Positions 55,230-62,720 of a DNA stretch of 64,000 nucleotides are shown piece after piece (position 1 is the first letter of the stretch; the number at the start of each line of letters is the position of its first letter). Source of the stretch: Burkholderia contaminans (GTDB lineage: Bacteria > Pseudomonadota > Gammaproteobacteria > Burkholderiales > Burkholderiaceae); the NCBI RefSeq assembly GCF_029633825.1, contig NZ_CP090641.1, positions 2,604,001 to 2,668,000 of the forward strand. The letters are read 5' to 3'. The notes under the pieces are model-generated. The model saw nothing but the letters and a program-made list of their open reading frames with translations, had not been told where the DNA came from and did not search any database. The position numbers and the translations under genes are program-made.

Positions 55230-55432
55230 GGGGCGGTCCACAGGAAGAAAATCCGACGGTTCGGGAAGGCATCTTGACGGCAAAATGTCAGGAAGCGGCC
55301 GAAATGGCCGTCCGGCCATAGCCGATCGGCCGACGAGGCAAGCCGCACGGCGGCTGCTACGCTTTTGCATCGGCCGGCGCATCCCGATCGCGCAGCGAAC
55401 GCCGCCGCGCCCCGTTCCCACAGGAGAAATCC

Positions 55433-55786
55433 ATGTCTTACATGCTGTTGATTGTCGAGCCGACCGACCAGCGCGCCGAACGCACGCTCGACGAAGGTCA
55501 GGCGTTGTATGCGCGGATGGTCGATTTCGCCGAGACGCTGAAGGCGCGCGGCGTGCTGCGCGGCGTCGAGTCGCTGGAGCGCTCGGAGCGCGGCACGCGC
55601 GTGCAGGTGCGCAACGGCGAGACGCGCCTGATCGACGGTCCGTTCGCGGAGGCGAAGGAGATGGTCGGCGGCTTCTTCATCGTCGACGTCGACACGCGCG
55701 AGGAAGCGATCGAGATCGCGCGCCAGTGCCCGGCGGCGCAATGGTGCACGGTCGAGGTGCGGGCGGTCGGCCCGTGCTTCCTGTGA
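55433..55786 (+). CDS. DGPF (YCII-related) domain protein 1
   Basis: The protein has 117 residues of the YCII/DGPF family: MSYMLLIVEPTDQRAERTLDEG at the start, then RLIDGPFAEAKEMVGGFFIVDV with the DGPF motif. Proteins of this family are found beside ECF42 sigma factors and are presumed enzymes of unknown reaction. CACAGGAGAAATCC before the ATG is a strong ribosome site. It is the first of two DGPF genes followed by a VOC gene and a sigma factor gene. Confidence 0.92.
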   Translation: MSYMLLIVEPTDQRAERTLDEGQALYARMVDFAETLKARGVLRGVESLERSERGTRVQVRNGETRLIDGPFAEAKEMVGGFFIVDVDTREEAIEIARQCPAAQWCTVEVRAVGPCFL

Positions 55787-55911
55787 AGGTTGCGACTCGG
55801 TATTTACCCTGATATGTCGCGGAATGTGTCGATCCGGCCGTCTTCCGGCCGTCGTCCGGATAAGGCGCCGTTGAATCGGCGCTGCCTTCCACCGACGACA
55901 AGGAGTGAACG

Positions 55912-56331
55912 ATGCGATTCATGATCATGATCCGGGCGAACGCCGTCAGCGAATCCGACGCGTTGCCGGACAACCGGCTGGTCGAGGCCATGACCGTCTA
56001 TCACGAGGAACTGGCCAGGGCCGGCGTGCTGCTCGACGCGAACGGGCTGCGGCCAAGCGCGCGTGGGTGGCGCGTGCACTACACGGGCGGCAAGGGCACC
56101 GTGATCGACGGCCCGTTCGCCGAAACGAAGGAACTGATTGCCGGCTATACGCTGATCCAGGTGCGGTCGCGCGATGAAGCGCTCGAATGGACACGCCGGT
56201 TCCCCGCGCCGTTCGGTGCCGAGATGGATTGCGAGATCGAGGTGCGGCCGCTGTTCGAGCTCGACGACCTCACGCCGAGCGACGCGGTCGAGCGGTTCCG
56301 CGAACTCCACGTCGGCCGTACCGGCGCCTGA
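55912..56331 (+). CDS. DGPF (YCII-related) domain protein 2
   Basis: The protein has 139 residues with the motif TVIDGPFAETKELIAGYTLIQV. The N-terminal MRFMIMIRANAVSES is typical of the 'PhnB-type/DGPF' group. It is about 20 residues longer than the first copy at its C-terminus (FELDDLTPSDAVERFRELH). AAGGAGTGAACG lies before the ATG. It is 125 bp after the first DGPF gene and 42 bp before the VOC gene, so the set is likely co-transcribed with the ECF42 gene. Confidence 0.92.
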   Translation: MRFMIMIRANAVSESDALPDNRLVEAMTVYHEELARAGVLLDANGLRPSARGWRVHYTGGKGTVIDGPFAETKELIAGYTLIQVRSRDEALEWTRRFPAPFGAEMDCEIEVRPLFELDDLTPSDAVERFRELHVGRTGA

Positions 56332-56373
56332 CTGATTGCCCGCCTGAATCCAACCTCACCGGGAGCACCCGAC

Positions 56374-56790
56374 ATGCACAAGATGGTCTTCATCAACCTG
56401 CCCGTGGCCGACCTGCCGCGCTCGAAGGCGTTCTACCAGGCGCTCGGCTTCGAGGTCGTACCGGCCTATACCAACGACCAGGCCGCCTGCATCAAGATCA
56501 GCGACACGATCTTCGCGATGCTGCTCGTGCGGCCGTTCTTCCAGACGTTCACCGGCAAAACCATCATCGATCCGGCAACGCAGGTGCAGGTCCTGTCGTG
56601 CCTGTCGTGCGACAGCCGGGCCGAGGTCGACGCGATCGTCGCGAAGGCGCTGGCGGCCGGCGGGTCCGCGCCGCAGGCGCCGCGCGAGTACCCGAACATG
56701 TACGGCCACGGGTTCGACGATCCGGACGGCCATGCATGGGAGCTGATGGCCATGCCGCTGGGCGCTTCCACCGAGGGGCAGGCGTCGTGA
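56374..56790 (+). CDS. VOC (glyoxalase/bleomycin resistance-like) protein
   Basis: The protein has 138 residues with the VOC fold: MHKMVFINLPVADLPRSKAFYQALGF at the start and MYGHGFDDPDGHAWELMAMP at the end. Such proteins bind metals or small molecules. The substrate is unknown. TCACCGGGAGCACC before the ATG is a fair ribosome site. Its stop overlaps the GTG start of the sigma factor gene (GTGA), showing translational coupling. Confidence 0.92.
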   Translation: MHKMVFINLPVADLPRSKAFYQALGFEVVPAYTNDQAACIKISDTIFAMLLVRPFFQTFTGKTIIDPATQVQVLSCLSCDSRAEVDAIVAKALAAGGSAPQAPREYPNMYGHGFDDPDGHAWELMAMPLGASTEGQAS

Positions 56791-58054
56791 CGCGTGAGGC
56801 GACTCACCGTGCGATCGAAGCGGTCTGGCGAATCGAGGCGCCCAAGATCATCGCGCGCGCCGCGCGCGTGGTGCGCGACGTCGGCGTGGCCGAGGAACTG
56901 GCGCAGGACACGCTCGTCGCGGCGCTCGAGCACTGGCCCGTCGACGGCGTGCCCGACAACCCGGCCGCATGGCTGATGACGGCCGTGAAGCGTCGCGCAC
57001 TCGATCGTGTCCGGCAGGAGTCGCTTCACGCGGCGAAGCGCGACCAGCTCGGCCACGAGATGGACGCGCTCGAAGCGCACGTCGTCCCCGACATCGCGGA
57101 CGCGCTTGCCGACGCGAGCGACGACGACATCGGCGACGACCTTTTGCGGCTGATCTTCACGTCGTGCCATCCGGTGCTGTCGACCGATGCGCGCGTGGCA
57201 CTCACGCTGCGGCTGCTCGGCGGGCTGACGACGGGCGAGATCGCGCGCGCCTTCCTCACGCCCGAGCCCACGATCGCGCAGCGGATCGTGCGCGCAAGCG
57301 CACGCTCGCGGCGGCGCACGTGCCGTTCGAGGTGCCGGCGGCCGATGCGCGGCCCGCGCGGCTCGCGTCGGTGCTCGAAGTGATCTATCTCGTGTTCAAC
57401 GAAGGCCATGCGGCGACCTCGGGCGACGACTGGACGCGCCCGGCGCTGTGCGACGAGGCGTTGCGGCTCGGCCGGGTGCTGGCCGGGCTGGCGCCGGACG
57501 AGAGCGAGGTGCTCGGGCTCGTCGCGCTGATGGAGCTGCAGGCGTCGCGCATGCATGCGCGCACCGATGCGCAGGGCCGGCCCGTGCTGCTACTCGACCA
57601 GGATCGCAGCCGCTGGGATCCGCTGCTGATCCGGCGCGGCATCGCGGCGCTCGAACGTGCGACGAAGCTCGGCGGCGTACGCGGGCCGTATGCGCTGCAG
57701 GCCGCGCTGGCCGCCTGCCATGCGCGTGCGCGGCAAGCGTCGGATACGGACTGGGCGCAGATCGTCGCGCTGTATGACGCGCTCGCCGAAGTCGCACCGT
57801 CGCCCGTCGTCGAGCTGAATCGCGCGGTGGCCGTCGGGATGGCGTTCGGGCCTGCTGCGGCGCTCGAACTCGTCGACGCGCTGCGCGACGATCCCGCGCT
57901 CGCGCGCTATCACTGGCTGCCGAGCGTGCGCGGCGACCTGCTGGCGAAGCTGGGCCGTGCCGACGAGGCGAAGGCCGAATTCCGCCGCGCGGCGGAACTG
58001 ACGCGCAACGAGCGCGAGCGCGAATTGCTGCTGAGGCGCGCGACGGACGCTTGA
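56787..58054 (+). pseudogene. ECF42-type sigma factor with a one-base frameshift
   Basis: Two frames together give a full ECF42-type protein. The first (from GTG 56787) has the sigma-2 region (AEELAQDTLVAALEHWP, NPAAWLMTAVKRRALDRVR) and the sigma-4 region (LGGLTTGEIARAFLTPEPTIAQRIVRA). It then runs into unrelated sequence and stops at 57383. The second frame picks up exactly there with KRTLAAAHVPFEVP and continues through the C-terminal TPR-like extension (LASVLEVIYLVFNEGHAATSGDDW, LLLDQDRSRWDPLLIRRG) to 58054. One base is missing between 57295 and 57296, in GTGCGCGCAAGCGC. Either the gene is a recent pseudogene or the sequence has a single-base error. The C-terminal extension has no supported start of its own. 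Confidence 0.88.
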
Positions 58055-58426
58055 CGCGCGCGGCATGCGGCGCACGCCGAGAGCCACATGCCATGAGCCA
58101 CGACCCGCGACCCGCGACCCGCGACCCGCGAGCCACGAGCCACGAGCCACGAGCCACGAGCCACATACCACGACCACATGCCACGAGCGAACCCGGCACA
58201 CCGTGCACCAGCCCCGCCCTGCGGCGCTTGCCACTCCGCGTCCCCGCACCGCTCGCCGCTCCCCCGCCAAGCACTATCGTCCGGATTGAAAAAGCCTATT
58301 GGGGGATGCGAACGCGAGCGCCTAGATTGAAGAGCACGATGCGTGCGCCCGGCACCCGCATCGTTCCCCACATACCTGATCGGCCCGGCTTCGCACGCGG
58401 CCGCGCCGACTCGAACGGAGGCGCAA
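58055..58426. other. Intergenic region holding a 7-bp minisatellite
   Basis: This 372 bp gap starts right after the sigma factor. Most of the first third is the heptamer tract at 58083-58173. The remaining part up to the rubrerythrin gene is not repetitive. TTGAAA at 58286-58291 may be a -35 but no matching -10 at normal spacing was found. No gene is supported here, although the repeats keep several spurious frames open. Confidence 0.5.
58083..58173. repeat. Heptanucleotide tandem repeat tract (about 13 units)
   Basis: Thirteen consecutive 7-bp units can be read: GCCACAT, GCCATGA, GCCACGA, four CCCGCGA (58104-58131), four GCCACGA (58132-58159), GCCACAT and ACCACGA. Two unit types in homogeneous blocks suggest recent expansion by slippage. 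The tract is non-coding and lies between the frameshifted sigma factor and the rubrerythrin gene. Confidence 0.93.
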
Positions 58427-58849
58427 ATGGCTCAACTCAAGGGCAGCAAAACCGAAGAGAACCTGAAGGCCGCATTCGCGGGCGAATCGCAGGCGAACCG
58501 GCGTTATCTGTATTTCGCTTCGAAGGCCGACGTCGAAGGCCAGAACGACGTCGCCGCGCTGTTCCGCTCGACCGCCGAAGGCGAAACCGGCCATGCGCAC
58601 GGCCACCTCGAATACCTGGAGGCCGTCGGCGATCCGGCAACGGGCTTGCCGTTCGGTTCATCGCGGCAGAATCTCGAATCGGCGATCGCCGGCGAAACGC
58701 ACGAGTACACCGACATGTATCCGGGCATGGCGAAGACGGCGCGCGACGAAGGTTTCGACGAAATCGCGAACTGGTTCGAGACGCTCGCGAAGGCCGAACG
58801 CAGCCACGCGAACCGCTACACGAAGGCGCTGGACAGTCTCGTCGACTGA
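58427..58849 (+). CDS. Rubrerythrin (ferritin-like di-iron protein, no rubredoxin domain)
   Basis: The protein has 140 residues of the rubrerythrin di-iron four-helix bundle. Ligand residues are visible: Glu20 ([11 protein letters not shown]), Glu53 and His56 (GETGH), Glu90 and Glu93 (GETHEY), and Glu124 and His127 (AERSH). The C-terminal rubredoxin domain (two CxxC pairs) is missing, so it is the short form. It detoxifies peroxide using electrons from a partner. AACGGAGGCGC before the ATG is a strong ribosome site. It is followed by an Fe-S oxidoreductase and a DUF3501 gene, which may supply electrons and assembly. Confidence 0.94.
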   Translation: MAQLKGSKTEENLKAAFAGESQANRRYLYFASKADVEGQNDVAALFRSTAEGETGHAHGHLEYLEAVGDPATGLPFGSSRQNLESAIAGETHEYTDMYPGMAKTARDEGFDEIANWFETLAKAERSHANRYTKALDSLVD

Positions 58850-58960
58850 CGGGCCGCCGCGGGCCGCACGGCAGGCCGTGCGACCGGCGAGCGGCCGGCT
58901 GTTCGTTCATCGCTGCCCGCATCGGGCGGGCGGCGCTGGCGCGCATGCGCGCCACGCTGG

Positions 58961-60310
58961 ATGGAGCGCCCCATGCCCCACAAGGAAGGCAGTCTCGAAG
59001 CCCCGACCCGGCATCCGCTCGACTGGCAGTCCGATGCGTTCTACGACCAGGCCGCGATCGATGCGGAAATGACGCGCGTGTTCGACATCTGCGCCGGGTG
59101 CCGGCGCTGCGTGTCGTTGTGCGGCGCGTTTCCGACGCTGTTCGATCTGGTCGACGACACGCCGATGGGCGATATCGAGGAGGTGCCGAAGGCCGCGTTC
59201 GGCAAGGTCGTCGACCAGTGCTACCTGTGCGACCTCTGCTACATGACGAAATGCCCGTACGTGCCGCCGCATGCATGGAACGTCGATTTCCCGCACCTGA
59301 TGCTGCGCGGCAAGGCCGCGCGCTACAAGCGCGGCGAAGCGACGTTGCGCGACAAGGTGCTGTCGAACACCGACGCGCTCGGCCACTTCGCCGGCATTCC
59401 GATCGTCACGCAGGCGGTGAACGCGGTGAACCGCACGCCGCCTGCGCGCCATGCGCTCGAGGCGACGCTCGGCGTCGATCGCGATGCTTGGCTGCCGGAA
59501 TTCGCGCCGCGCAAGTTCCGGCGCACGGCGAAGCCGTCGGACGGCTTGCCGGTGCGCGACGGCGAACGCACGCCCGGCAAGGTCGCGATCTACGCGACGT
59601 GCTACGTGAATTTCAACGAGCCCGGCATCGGCCACGACCTGCTCGCGATCCTCGCGCACAACGACATTCCGTACGAGCTCGTCGCGCGCGAAGCCTGCTG
59701 CGGGATGCCGCTGCTCGAGCAGGGCAATCTCGCCGGCGTGGCCGCGAAGAAGGACGTGAACCTGCCCGTGCTCGAACGCTATGCGCGCGAAGGCTATGCG
59801 CTGATCGGCGCGATCCCGAGCTGCGTGCTGATGTACAAGAGCGAGCTGCCGCTGATGTTCCCCGGCGACGAAGCGGTGCGCGCGGTGGCCGACGCGTTCT
59901 GGGATCCGTTCGAATACGTGATCGCGCGGCATCGCGACGGACTGCTGAAGACCGATTTCAAGACGGGCCTCGGCACCGTGTCGTATCACGTGCCGTGCCA
60001 TGCGCGCGTGCAGAACATCGGCCGCAAGACGGCCGACGCGCTGTCGCTCGTGCCCGACACGCGCGTGAATGTCGTCGAGCGCTGTTCGGGCCACGCGGGC
60101 ACGTTCGGTGTGAAGAAGGGGTTTCACGCGGATGCGATGCGGATCGGCGGCCCCGTGTTCAAGGCGATGGCCGAGCCGCAGCCGGATGTCGTGTCGTCGG
60201 ACTGCGCGCTGGCCGGTCATCACATCGTGCAGGGCATCGAGGACAAGGGGCTGCCGTCCGCGCCGCTCGCGCATCCGCTTACGCTGCTGCGCCGCGCGTA
60301 CGGCATCTGA
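58961..60310 (+). CDS. Fe-S oxidoreductase of the heterodisulfide reductase/GlpC type
   Basis: The protein has 449 residues (or 445 from an ATG at 58973). Two 4Fe-4S motifs lie near the N-terminus: CAGCRRCVSLC and CYLCDLCYMTKCP. The C-terminal half has two CCG-type segments: EACCGMPLLEQG is intact, while the second reads RCSGHAGTFG, with His-Ala where the pattern has a second Cys. It should pass electrons, probably to the rubrerythrin encoded just upstream. It is cytoplasmic or membrane-associated; no signal or membrane segment is seen. It is followed after 31 bp by the DUF3501 gene. Confidence 0.9.
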   Translation: MERPMPHKEGSLEAPTRHPLDWQSDAFYDQAAIDAEMTRVFDICAGCRRCVSLCGAFPTLFDLVDDTPMGDIEEVPKAAFGKVVDQCYLCDLCYMTKCPYVPPHAWNVDFPHLMLRGKAARYKRGEATLRDKVLSNTDALGHFAGIPIVTQAVNAVNRTPPARHALEATLGVDRDAWLPEFAPRKFRRTAKPSDGLPVRDGERTPGKVAIYATCYVNFNEPGIGHDLLAILAHNDIPYELVAREACCGMPLLEQGNLAGVAAKKDVNLPVLERYAREGYALIGAIPSCVLMYKSELPLMFPGDEAVRAVADAFWDPFEYVIARHRDGLLKTDFKTGLGTVSYHVPCHARVQNIGRKTADALSLVPDTRVNVVERCSGHAGTFGVKKGFHADAMRIGGPVFKAMAEPQPDVVSSDCALAGHHIVQGIEDKGLPSAPLAHPLTLLRRAYGI

Positions 60311-60341
60311 GCCGCCGCCGGCCGACCCACGAGGACCTCCC

Positions 60342-60923
60342 ATGACGTTGACCCGCGACTCCCTGCTGACGCTCGAAGCGTACGCGAAGATCCGCAAGGC
60401 CGAACACGCGCGGCTCGTCGCGTACAAGCGCCGCCGTGCGGTGGCGCTGGGCAACCACCTGCGCCTCCTGTTCGAGGACGAAACGACGATCCGCTATCAG
60501 ATCCAGGAGATGCTGCACATCGAGAAGATCTTCGACCAGGCCGGCATCGAAGGCGAACTGGACGCGTATCTGCCGCTCGTGCCCGACGGCACGAACCTGA
60601 AGGCGACGATGCAGATCGAGTACGAGCACGAGATCGAACGGCGCGCGGCGCTCGCCCGGCTGATCGGCGTCGAGGATCGCGTGTACCTGCAGGTCGACGG
60701 GCATGCGCGCGTCTACGCGATCGCAGACGAGGATCTCGACCGCGACACCGCCGAGAAGACGTCGGCCGTGCACTTCGTGCGCTTCGAGCTCGACGCGCCG
60801 ATGCGCGCGGCGCTCAGGGGCGGGGCGGCGCTGTCGATCGGCTGCGATCACCCGGCGTACACGATGCCGCCGCAGCGCGTGGACGCGGACGTGGCCGCAG
60901 CGCTGGCCGTCGATCTGCGCTGA
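60342..60923 (+). CDS. DUF3501 family protein
   Basis: The protein has 193 residues. It starts MTLTRDSLLTLEAYAKIRK and has FEDETTIRYQIQEMLHIEKIF and VYAIADEDLDR, matching the DUF3501 family. Function is unknown. The family is regularly encoded next to a rubrerythrin and an Fe-S oxidoreductase, which is the arrangement here (the rubrerythrin, Fe-S and DUF3501 genes lie within 2.5 kb). The ATG at 60342 has GAGGACC upstream. Confidence 0.9.
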   Translation: MTLTRDSLLTLEAYAKIRKAEHARLVAYKRRRAVALGNHLRLLFEDETTIRYQIQEMLHIEKIFDQAGIEGELDAYLPLVPDGTNLKATMQIEYEHEIERRAALARLIGVEDRVYLQVDGHARVYAIADEDLDRDTAEKTSAVHFVRFELDAPMRAALRGGAALSIGCDHPAYTMPPQRVDADVAAALAVDLR

Positions 60924-61657
60924 CGCGTCCGCTGCAACGTCCGGCATCGCCCACCCACCGGTTTTCCTCTTTCGTTCCGACCCGAAAACGGCACTCCCGC
61001 CTCCGATGCGGCGCGTTCGCTCGTCCGCCGTCCCGAAGATGTAACAGACGTCACCGGTTTGCGCGTGGCGAAAAATTTGCATCGCACGTCACCGCGCTTT
61101 CATCACTCGCAGAGAAACAATAAAAAGATTGTGCACGGAGATAATTAAAATCGGTCGAATTTGAATGATTTACCGATTCGTGAATATCTTGTTACGCTTT
61201 TTTCCCTGATTTACCGATGTCGGGCAGCAATGCGCGGGATTGTTGCCGGCAGGGGGCGGGGCACCCCGAAAATGCCAATGAAAAGGCATTCCTCATACGC
61301 TGCGGAGCCCCGCCAGGCGGGCCTTTGCAGAAACGGGCATAAAGATCGCGCAAAAAAATTCAAGCGTAAATACATTGCGCACCCGTGGCAGGTTGTTTCA
61401 GTGCGTAACATTAAGTCATTGTCATATTGAGATAAACCCTAGGGATGGTATGCTTCGTGCACAAAAATTCCCACATTGGAGTGAGACCGTGATTTGTGCG
61501 TCATTGCCGGGAATGTCGGCACCGTGAAAGTGCGGTGCCGCACCCGCATGCACAACTCCGGATAACCATAATGTGCAACCTGGCCGCCCCGCGACGCGAT
61601 GTGTCGTGACGGCGCCGCCAATCGCAGCCCCGGCCTGGCTGCGTGGAGAGATCTACT
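60924..61657. promoter_or_regulatory. Long AT-rich control region upstream of the transposase-domain gene
   Basis: This 734 bp region is clearly AT-rich from about 61080 to 61480, unlike the rest of the window. GATTTACCGAT occurs twice, at 61167-61177 and 61208-61218. Other features are CCCTAGGG near 61439-61446, and a hairpin GGCACCG / CGGTGCC just after 61515. A short frame at 61161-61430 (89 codons) has no family features and is probably not a gene. An AT-rich, structured leader of this kind is typical of genes silenced by H-NS-like proteins or controlled by several regulators; this is an inference. Confidence 0.45.
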
Positions 61658-62599
61658 ATGTTCTTCGATGAGCTTACCGATGAAGAGTGGTTTCGTCTTT
61701 CAACGCTGATCGCCGATGAACCCATCCGGCTGAACCGCCGCGGGCGTCCGCGAGCCGAACCGCGCGTCGTTGCCAACGCGGTGCTCTGGATCCTGACGAC
61801 CGGTGAAGCGTGGTCGAAGCTGCCCGGTCGCTATCCGTCCGGGCCGACGTGCCGCCGCCGCTACGAGGAGTGGCTCGCGTCCGGCACGCTGCTGCAGATG
61901 ATCGACGTGCTGACCCAGTTCAGCGGGCGCACGTTCGCGTATATCCCGCCGCCGCCGGAGCCGGTCGTGCCCGCACGCCGTGCCGAGCCGGCGCCCGACA
62001 ACGACCGCTTGCGCGGCGTGTTCTGGCAAAACCCCGAGTCGTGGCAATTGCCGGTCGCTCAGGCAAACGTTTGGGAGGGCGAGGGCGCGTCGATGAGCGC
62101 GAGGCCGGTCGACGAAGTCGTCGATCCGTCGGCCGCGTCGTTCGCGGTGCCGGGTGCGCCGTCGACGGAGCTGCGCCATGCGCATGCGTCGTCGGCGAGC
62201 TTCGCCGCGGCCGAACCGCAAGTCGACAACTATCGCGGCTATACGATCTGCGGCATCGCGCAGCCCGTGCAGAACCTGATGTATCGCGCGTGGGCCGAGA
62301 TTACGCAGGACGACCGACGCGTCGAACGCTCGGGCCTGATCGGTCCGCGCTTCACCGATGCCGAGGAAGCCGAGCAGTTCGCGCTCGACTGGGCGCGCCA
62401 GTGGATCGATCGCCATGGCGCGAGCGACGAACCGGCGCGCGAGCCGCAAGGCGAGGTGCTGGCCGGCTTGTCCGCGCTTGCGCGTACCGAGTCGGACATC
62501 CACCGCTTCATCGCCGAGCGCCACGCGGGTGCGCTGTCCGAAAGCCGCAACGATCCGGTGCAACCGGAGCGCCGCGAGTACGTGTATCGCGTCGGCTGA
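61658..62599 (+). CDS. Transposase-type N-terminal domain fused to an unknown C-terminus; probable domesticated regulator
   Basis: The protein has 313 residues. Residues 3-85 match the N-terminal HTH-like domain of IS5-group transposases (DUF4096): LTDEEWFRLSTLIADEP, RRGRPRAEPR, ANAVLWILTTGEAWSKLPGR and a final CRRRYEEWLASG. The DDE catalytic domain that should follow is absent. Instead there is a Pro-rich linker (about 95-115) and a C-terminal region with YRGYTICGIAQPVQNLMYRAWAEI and DAEEAEQFALDWARQWIDRHG, which is not transposase-like. No inverted repeats or target duplication were seen. The ATG at 61658 has GGAGAG upstream. It is convergent with a mannose-phosphate gene of exopolysaccharide type, so it may regulate that locus; this is an inference. 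Confidence 0.8.
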   Translation: MFFDELTDEEWFRLSTLIADEPIRLNRRGRPRAEPRVVANAVLWILTTGEAWSKLPGRYPSGPTCRRRYEEWLASGTLLQMIDVLTQFSGRTFAYIPPPPEPVVPARRAEPAPDNDRLRGVFWQNPESWQLPVAQANVWEGEGASMSARPVDEVVDPSAASFAVPGAPSTELRHAHASSASFAAAEPQVDNYRGYTICGIAQPVQNLMYRAWAEITQDDRRVERSGLIGPRFTDAEEAEQFALDWARQWIDRHGASDEPAREPQGEVLAGLSALARTESDIHRFIAERHAGALSESRNDPVQPERREYVYRVG

Positions 62600-62680
62600 T
62601 CGCCGACCCGCCGAGACGCGCGGGCCGTCGTGTGCCACGACGCCCGCGCGGAAGTCCCGTCCTTTCATGCCTGCGTTGCC

Positions 62681-62707
62681 GGGGCGCCGCCGTCGAAGCG
62701 GCGCCCC
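62681..62707. terminator. Hairpin between convergent genes, without T-tract
   Basis: GGGGCGCCGC (62681-62690) pairs perfectly with GCGGCGCCCC (62698-62707). It lies between the convergent transposase-domain gene and the mannose-phosphate gene. No run of T follows on either strand, so termination is only possible, not shown. Confidence 0.4.
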
Positions 62708-62720
62708 CCGTGCACGTGCG

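Noticed and set aside
57590..58270. Long minus-strand open frames with repeated GSWLVARGSW-type sequence
   Set aside because: They arise from the heptamer repeat and the reverse of the sigma factor gene; the repeated peptide is a by-product of the DNA repeat.
61161..61430. 89-codon open frame in the AT-rich leader
   Set aside because: No ribosome site, no family similarity, unusual composition and position within a control region; probably not a gene.
61658..62599. Intact insertion sequence
   Set aside because: Only the N-terminal transposase domain is present, the DDE part is absent, and no terminal inverted repeats or target duplication were seen.
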